Origin: Plakobranchus ocellatus
Taxonomy: Eukaryota; Mollusca; Gastropoda; Plakobranchidae
Length of the DNA: 32,846 nucleotides
NCBI GenBank assembly: GCA_019648995.1
Contig: BLXT01007177.1
Location: 379,316-412,161, forward strand
Direction of reading: 5' to 3'
The notes under the pieces: model-generated
What the model saw: only the letters and a program-made list of their open reading frames with translations
Told to the model about the DNA's origin: nothing
The model's database searches: none
Part shown: positions 28,538 to 32,846 of the stretch, in pieces
How positions within the stretch are numbered: the first letter of the stretch is position 1
Layout: each line of letters starts with the position of its first letter
Made by a program: the position numbers and the translations under genes

Positions 28538-28696
28538 GGCGTCGGTGGCACAGTGGATAGCGAGTCTGCCCTGAGATCTGCAGGGACCCTTCTGTTGCAG
28601 GTTAGAGTCTGGAACTGGCCCCCTGGCGAGACAGAGGGCCTAAAAGCTGAGATCACCTTATTGTGGACAGGCTATGTGTATACAACCAACCAACCT
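28538..28696 (+). mobile_element. tRNA-derived SINE (about 159 bp)
   Basis: The head has a polymerase III A box TGGCACAGTGG (28546-28556) and, 43 bp further on, a B-box-like GGTTAGAGTCTGG (28600-28612), the spacing of a tRNA-type promoter. A non-tRNA body and an ACCA-type tail (aaccaaccaacc, about 28684-28695) follow. Imperfect 15-bp direct repeats flank it. The B box departs from GGTTCGAxTCC, so it is probably a silent copy. The parent tRNA cannot be named with confidence. Confidence 0.78.
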
Positions 28697-28712
28697 CTGA
28701 GAAATAAAGCAC
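28697..28712 (+). repeat. Right target-site duplication of the SINE
   Basis: ctgagaaataaagcac, following the ACCA tail. Confidence 0.6.
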
Positions 28713-29275
28713 AAAGTCTCAAGACCAGGTTGAACGAGATGGAACATTTGAACATTTTCAATCACTGGAACAACCTGATACTTCTTTCTGTGAGCTTTGC
28801 ATTGGTGTTTTAAGTTTTTGAACAAAAGTATTGTAAAGGAGTAAAAAAAAAAAAACACCAATCGGTTGACTATTACTGTCTATATTTCTGCTGAACAATT
28901 ATTGACCAAAAATTACTTTTATAAACCATAAACATGCAAAAAAAATATGAAGTCTACTACAAAACTAATAATTTCTTCATTTTAATTTATCTGAGCATAA
29001 AAAGAAAAGCAAAAAAGCAAGTCTACTAATATTGATACCTAAAAAAGCCACTGATTTTTTATTTGTAATGTTTGGCACTGTCACACTTAGTCATAAAAGC
29101 AGTTTATGATGTAAGTATTGATGACAGTGTCTTGAAAATAAGTCTGAATCCAAATCAGATTACTTTGCTCTTGAGACAGTCAGTTAAGGAGAATGAAAAA
29201 TAGAAAACAATAATGGAATAGTTGGCCTATAGGTCATCCTGAGTTGGCACTTGTTTTATCTCACATTCTCTTGGC
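28713..29275 (-). other. Likely 3' UTR and downstream flank of the 5-alpha-reductase gene
   Basis: AT-rich sequence after the - strand stop at 29276-29278. Several chance-level AATAAA-type words occur on the - strand; none stands out. No gene recognised. Confidence 0.5.
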
Positions 29276-29339
29276 TCAGTAGATAAAAGGCACAATAGCT
29301 CGTCTGTTTGGGGGATAATTTTCAAAGTTTTCCTTATAC
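29276..29339 (-). CDS. SRD5A: SRD5A-like terminal exon
   Basis: Acceptor tttatttgcag. It encodes YKENFENYPPNRRAIVPFIY and TGA (29278-29276). The KxFExYPxxRxxxxPF[IL][FY] end is the family C-terminal signature. Confidence 0.96.
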
Positions 29340-32300
29340 CTGCAAATAAAACCAAGCATATTAAGTAACTGTTAATCTTTTAGAATCTTACAGACAAAAA
29401 TGTCCAATTATAAGATATATCTGGATATTCTGTGTTTGCGCTTTTAACAATGTGGTTTGGAAATAATATCTATTTTCATTGAACGTCCAAATTTTTGTCA
29501 CTCTCTACTAAGATAAAAAATGAAAATGGTAAATATTTAAACATTGTTCTTACTTATGATTTAAAAAAATATATATATGTCTGCCTGCCCTCCTCCCAAA
29601 ATGCTATCTTTGTGTCTTACCACATGTGGTTGTGATAAGCCCTTGCAAAAAATGTGGCTGCAGAAAAACAGGTCCAGACCAACCCTGACAATGACCAGGT
29701 TGCCAGAGTCCTGTAAAAAGCATAAAATTTGAATACTTGTGTGATACTGATAAAAAATAAGAAATCATTTTCATTCAGTTCTTACTAAAATATTCGGGAC
29801 TTTGTTGCAATATGCAAAACTGCCCTTTGTTTCAGATATTGTCTTTACAACTTTCAGTGCTATGACAAGTTTGAATTCAGTGACCAAACTCATGAAAATT
29901 GTTACTGCAAGTACCCAAATAAAAATTAAAACTACTACTTTAAATCTGACTCTCTCTCTCGCTCTTCTTACTTTTTAAATACTAAGTTCACAAAACTACA
30001 GATATCATCTCATCATTTGTTTATGCACAGAAAATAACTACATAAGTCATATGGGTGTGACGTTTTGCATTAGTTTAAAAAAATCACGACAAATTTAAAG
30101 AATGCAATCACAGCACATAACTATCTGGGCTTAAGACTTCAGCATAAGCAATACAGAACAAGTAATGCAAATTGATAGGCTGTTTCTTAACACTTACCAT
30201 CCTATCCATTGAATAGTTTCACCAAAATAATTTGGGCATGACACAAGCTCGTAAAGACCTCCATAGGGAATATAGTAACCAACACAACCTAATGAAATAG
30301 ATTATAAAAAAATGAAAAAAGAAGCAAGAATAGATGTCAAGCAAAGATGACACACTGCTGCTTAATTAACTCTTTAACTTTGTAATTATATTATTTTGTT
30401 TAAAAGAAAAACAATGTGAGCTTCTGACTGCTTTTGTGGAAGGAAAGTTAATCAATACAAGAAAAAAAAGTAAAGAGAACATGTATAAAGAAAAGCGAAG
30501 AAAATCCCTAAAAATAAAAATATTGTTTAAATAAACCACATAAAATTGAAAAAAAAAAATTGAAACACTTTCTACACCTGGGAAGTTCTTAGCAAGGGAA
30601 TATAATACAATGATGAAGTGTTAGCACATGAGATTTTTCTGAAGATAGGAAAAAAATGAATATATTTGACCCTATACAGCATCTCTTGTAGATATGATAC
30701 GATCCCTCAATCTGAAAATCATCATTGCAAAATTGTCGTTGGTTTCAGCTCTAGCAATATAAGCTATCTCTTAATACACTAAAAACCTCATTTTCTGGTA
30801 GCACTACATGCAATCATACTTGCAATTAGGAAGTCAACTGTTACAACCTACGAATTGGAAGGCTCCATTGAAAGAAACCACCTATGAATCCTGTTTTTTT
30901 TCTTTTTTTCAAAACTAAATTAACGAGATTCTCTTAAAATTAAAGAAATACAGCTTTATCTAAAGATACAATTGATTGTTTACTAAAATTTGAGATGTTT
31001 GAGCTAAATGAGCTTATCAGTACATGTCTCAATTTTACATGTATGCACAACATTTAATACTAACTTGTTTCACCTTTGGTGTTCCTAAGAGACCTAAGCT
31101 TCCAATCAGCCCAGCGGTTTATCACAAACCCAATCACATAGAGCAGCACACCTAGGATAAACCTTGGATCACTGCCAGCATGAGAAACAACAGGAAAGAA
31201 CGGAAAAAAAAAATCACAAAGAATTTTAGCACCACAAATTGGGCGAGAAATTTTTAAAAATGGCAGTATAAAGCTATAAAAAAGCATATTCAATGTCTCT
31301 CACACCAGATTTATTTTTATGTAATATTTCGCTCACTAAGCATTATCTTTATATTCTTTTTATACTAATCAATTTTTTACAATATAATATAATGATAATT
31401 TACTGTTATCTCCTTAATAGAACATAATATTATTCCATTTTTTAAGCCTCTTGACCGCAGACCTATTTTTTTCATTTTTAATTAATGTAATGAAGTGAGC
31501 AAAACATATTTGTTGATGTTAATCTTTTGAGCCCTGAGCCCCCAGAGATTAAAATTCCTCCTGCCCAGCCTCCCCAGATTTGCCCAAACCTCAATTTCCA
31601 GAAATAAGTTGGTAAAATCAAATGCCTCGGTTGTTTCAGCTGGAATGTTTCTTGAGCCGCAACCTGAATCATTAAATACTTATTGATTTGGCTGAAATTG
31701 TTTATTCCATTCTTTATCGTCAATGTTGGTATCCCCAGATGCACAAGGGACACGCCCACCTTAAGCTGTTTCTAGCTCTCTATGTCTAGGCCTATCTAGA
31801 TCTCCATTATCATCCGGGTCTTACCATGATAAAATGTCCTTGTTTCACACAGAGAAACACATGAAATCCATGCACTTTGAATTTGATTTGCAACGATTTT
31901 GAATGTTAGTAAAGGTGAAAATGCTAGCTGAGAGGAGTTCATCTTCACTAGTAAACTGATGGCTAGGCATGGACACCATTTTGTTTGCCCCCGGTGTAAT
32001 GGTGGACAGGGCTCAAAAGCTTAAGCATAACAGGAGCTCTAAACAAAAACATAAGATACAATAGAAATCTTCTGGATAAAATAAAAAAAAAAACTTGATC
32101 TACATTTGGCTCTAAGTGAAGTATACAGGAAGGCCCAGATACACTAGAGATCTAGAGCTGTACAACCAATTCTAGGCAGCATGGCATGCTCATTTTCAGA
32201 AACTAGATCTAAAAAACCTTTAAAAGTTTATAGTAGGCTTATTTAAGCCCATATAAACTTTAATGACCTTTTTATCTATCTAAATACAGAAAAAGAAATA

Positions 32301-32450
32301 ACATTGCTACAAGAATTTTTCGGAAATATATAGAGGAATAATTACTGATCAACTTACTAGTAATAGTTGTCGTGATATCTGGCCACTGAAATGTGATTGG
32401 CATTTAAGAAATGGTACAAAAAGTTTGGAATCAGTGCTCCTAAACAAATC
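29276..32450 (-). CDS. SRD5A: Steroid 5-alpha-reductase family enzyme (SRD5A1/2-like), C-terminal part (gene-level entry, 5' partial)
   Basis: Five - strand exons, 32450-32358, 31171-31074 (or -31065), 30288-30198, 29710-29621 and 29339-29276, splice in one frame to a TGA at 29278-29276. Members of this family reduce the delta-4 double bond of 3-oxo steroids with NADPH in the endoplasmic reticulum membrane. Visible landmarks in order: YYDPRFILGVLLYVIGFVIN (membrane segment), WADWKLRSLRN, GYYIPYGGLYELVSCPNYFG with ETIQWIGW, TLATWSLSGLVW (membrane segment), ARAYHNHMWYKENF, and the terminal NRRAIVPFIY that matches the family's C-terminus. The NYFGE motif and G-x-IP-x-GGL are family hallmarks and favour SRD5A1/2 over the polyprenol reductase SRD5A3. 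About 147-150 residues are covered of some 250-260, so upstream exons lie beyond 32450, probably right of the window. The substrate in this animal is unknown. Confidence 0.93.
29621..29710 (-). CDS. SRD5A: SRD5A-like exon: ATWS membrane segment
   Basis: Acceptor ctttttacag, donor gtaaga. It encodes TLATWSLSGLVWTCFSAAT and FFARAYHNHM, again ending in a split Trp codon. The hydrophobic run is the last membrane-spanning segment, followed by the His-containing loop of the family. Confidence 0.95.
29711..30197 (-). other. SRD5A-like intron, 487 bp
   Basis: AT-rich, with clean GT-AG borders; no element recognised. Confidence 0.8.
30198..30288 (-). CDS. SRD5A: SRD5A-like exon: GYxIPxGGL and NYFGE motifs
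   Basis: Acceptor atttcattag, donor gtaagt. It encodes CVGYYIPYGGLYELVSC and PNYFGETIQWIG, with the last Trp codon split. This is the best-conserved part of the family, near the cofactor and substrate pocket. Confidence 0.96.
30289..31073 (-). other. SRD5A-like intron, about 785 bp
   Basis: AT-rich; no element or exon recognised. Confidence 0.8.
31074..31171 (-). CDS. SRD5A: SRD5A-like exon: DPRF and WADWKLRSLRN segment
   Basis: Acceptor atgctggcag before 31171. It encodes DPRFILGVLLYVIGFVIN and RWADWKLRSLRNTK. Two donors nine bases apart both keep the frame: AAG|gtgaaa (exon end 31074) and CAA|gttagt (exon end 31065). The first gives a loop nearer the usual family length and is chosen here; the second inserts three residues (ETS). 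Confidence 0.9.
31172..32357 (-). other. SRD5A-like intron, 1186 bp
   Basis: AT-rich with TCTAGATCT- and TAGGCCTA-like words (31785-31802, 32148-32157, 32203-32212). A 93-codon - strand open frame at 31478-31759 shows no family motif and does not fit the gap-free splice between its flanking exons. Confidence 0.7.
32358..32450 (-). CDS. SRD5A: SRD5A-like exon: membrane segment before the DPRF motif
   Basis: Acceptor ttttctccag before 32450 and donor gtaagt from 32357. In phase it encodes ICLGALIPNFLYHFLNANHI and SVARYHDNYY. The split Tyr codon (TA|T) joins it to the DPRF exon. The frame is the only one that splices correctly. The N-terminal neighbour was not found in 32451-32846. Confidence 0.82.
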
Positions 32451-32846
32451 CTGGAGAAAAAAAAAACCAATGAGTTCTGATAAAAAAGTGAAAATTAAGT
32501 CCATAAAGAACATTGTTAATATAAAAAAAAAAAATCGACAGACACAAAAAATTTGGTAAGATTTTAACATTCTGGGTTTAATGATTCTTAATCAGTCTTT
32601 GAGATAGCACTGCTGAAAATTACAATTACAGCTATTACAAATACAGTAGAGAAAGCTTAGAAAATTAATTTCATTTGGTTTTAATTCTATCAAGTCCAAA
32701 CTTGTCAGATCGGACAAAGTCTTATCGGAGAAAAATATCCACTCTGGGTTTCTAGGTATTTCTTATGTCACCTTCAGCAATGAAATATGAAACTTTATGA
32801 AAACGGTCTACCATTGTTTTGCTGATAGAATGGCACTTTAAATTAC
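32451..32846 (-). other. Upstream SRD5A-like intron (partial)
   Basis: AT-rich; I found no open segment resembling the preceding 5-alpha-reductase exon, so it is probably intron to the window edge. Confidence 0.6.

Noticed and set aside
31478..31759. 93-codon - strand frame as an additional 5-alpha-reductase exon
   Set aside because: No family resemblance, and the exons on both sides join through a split Tyr codon without room for it.
32701..32800. Upstream 5-alpha-reductase exon (frame with RFHKVSYFI)
   Set aside because: Only a faint likeness to the family's HYFHR region, with no good splice sites in the required phase.
1..32846. CRISPR arrays, operons, bacterial promoters or ribosome binding sites
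   Set aside because: The window is plainly eukaryotic (split genes, SINE, LINEs). The tandem arrays have no spacer-repeat structure.

Overview
The window is animal nuclear DNA, most likely from a mollusc and perhaps a gastropod. It is AT-rich, its genes are split by GT-AG introns, and it carries microsatellites, several non-LTR retrotransposon copies, a tRNA-derived SINE and one young LTR element. The species assignment is inference: nothing here is diagnostic, but scattered TAGGCCTA-like and TCTAGATCT-like words are a habit I associate with gastropod genomes.

Two protein-coding genes are supported, both running off the window at their 5' ends and converging tail to tail. On the + strand, nine exons between 406 and 11353 splice in a single open frame into the last 375 residues of a Syk/ZAP-70/Shark-class cytoplasmic tyrosine kinase: a proline-rich linker followed by the whole kinase domain. 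The upstream SH2-type region would lie left of position 1. On the - strand, five exons between 32450 and 29276 join into the C-terminal part of a steroid 5-alpha-reductase family enzyme (SRD5A1/2-like). About 18 kb of AT-rich DNA separates the two stop codons. No protein gene is supported there.

Mobile DNA fills much of the rest. The kinase introns hold a 5'-truncated RTE-like LINE tail (about 4465-4624), a decayed relative (about 6660-7195) and, abutting it head-on, a degenerate jockey/I-type LINE on the - strand (about 9000-7197). That LINE's endonuclease segment contains five 60-bp tandem copies of its GDFN motif. A better preserved RTE-like copy lies just downstream of the kinase (11705-12451) inside a 13-bp target duplication. 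At 28538-28696 there is a short tRNA-derived SINE.

The most remarkable object is a compact LTR element at 24262-25888. It has two 224-bp LTRs differing at two positions, a 4-bp target duplication, a polypurine tract and a GC-rich interior. Its primer-binding site is not the usual 18 nt or less: about 55 nt directly after the LTR are the complement of the 3' half of a serine tRNA (anticodon UGA), including the post-transcriptional CCA. The interior then carries three 108-bp repeats that read as an Arg/Ser-rich, zinc-knuckle-like peptide, followed by frame-broken R/S/E-rich sequence. No integrase, reverse transcriptase or protease is present, so the element must be mobilised in trans.
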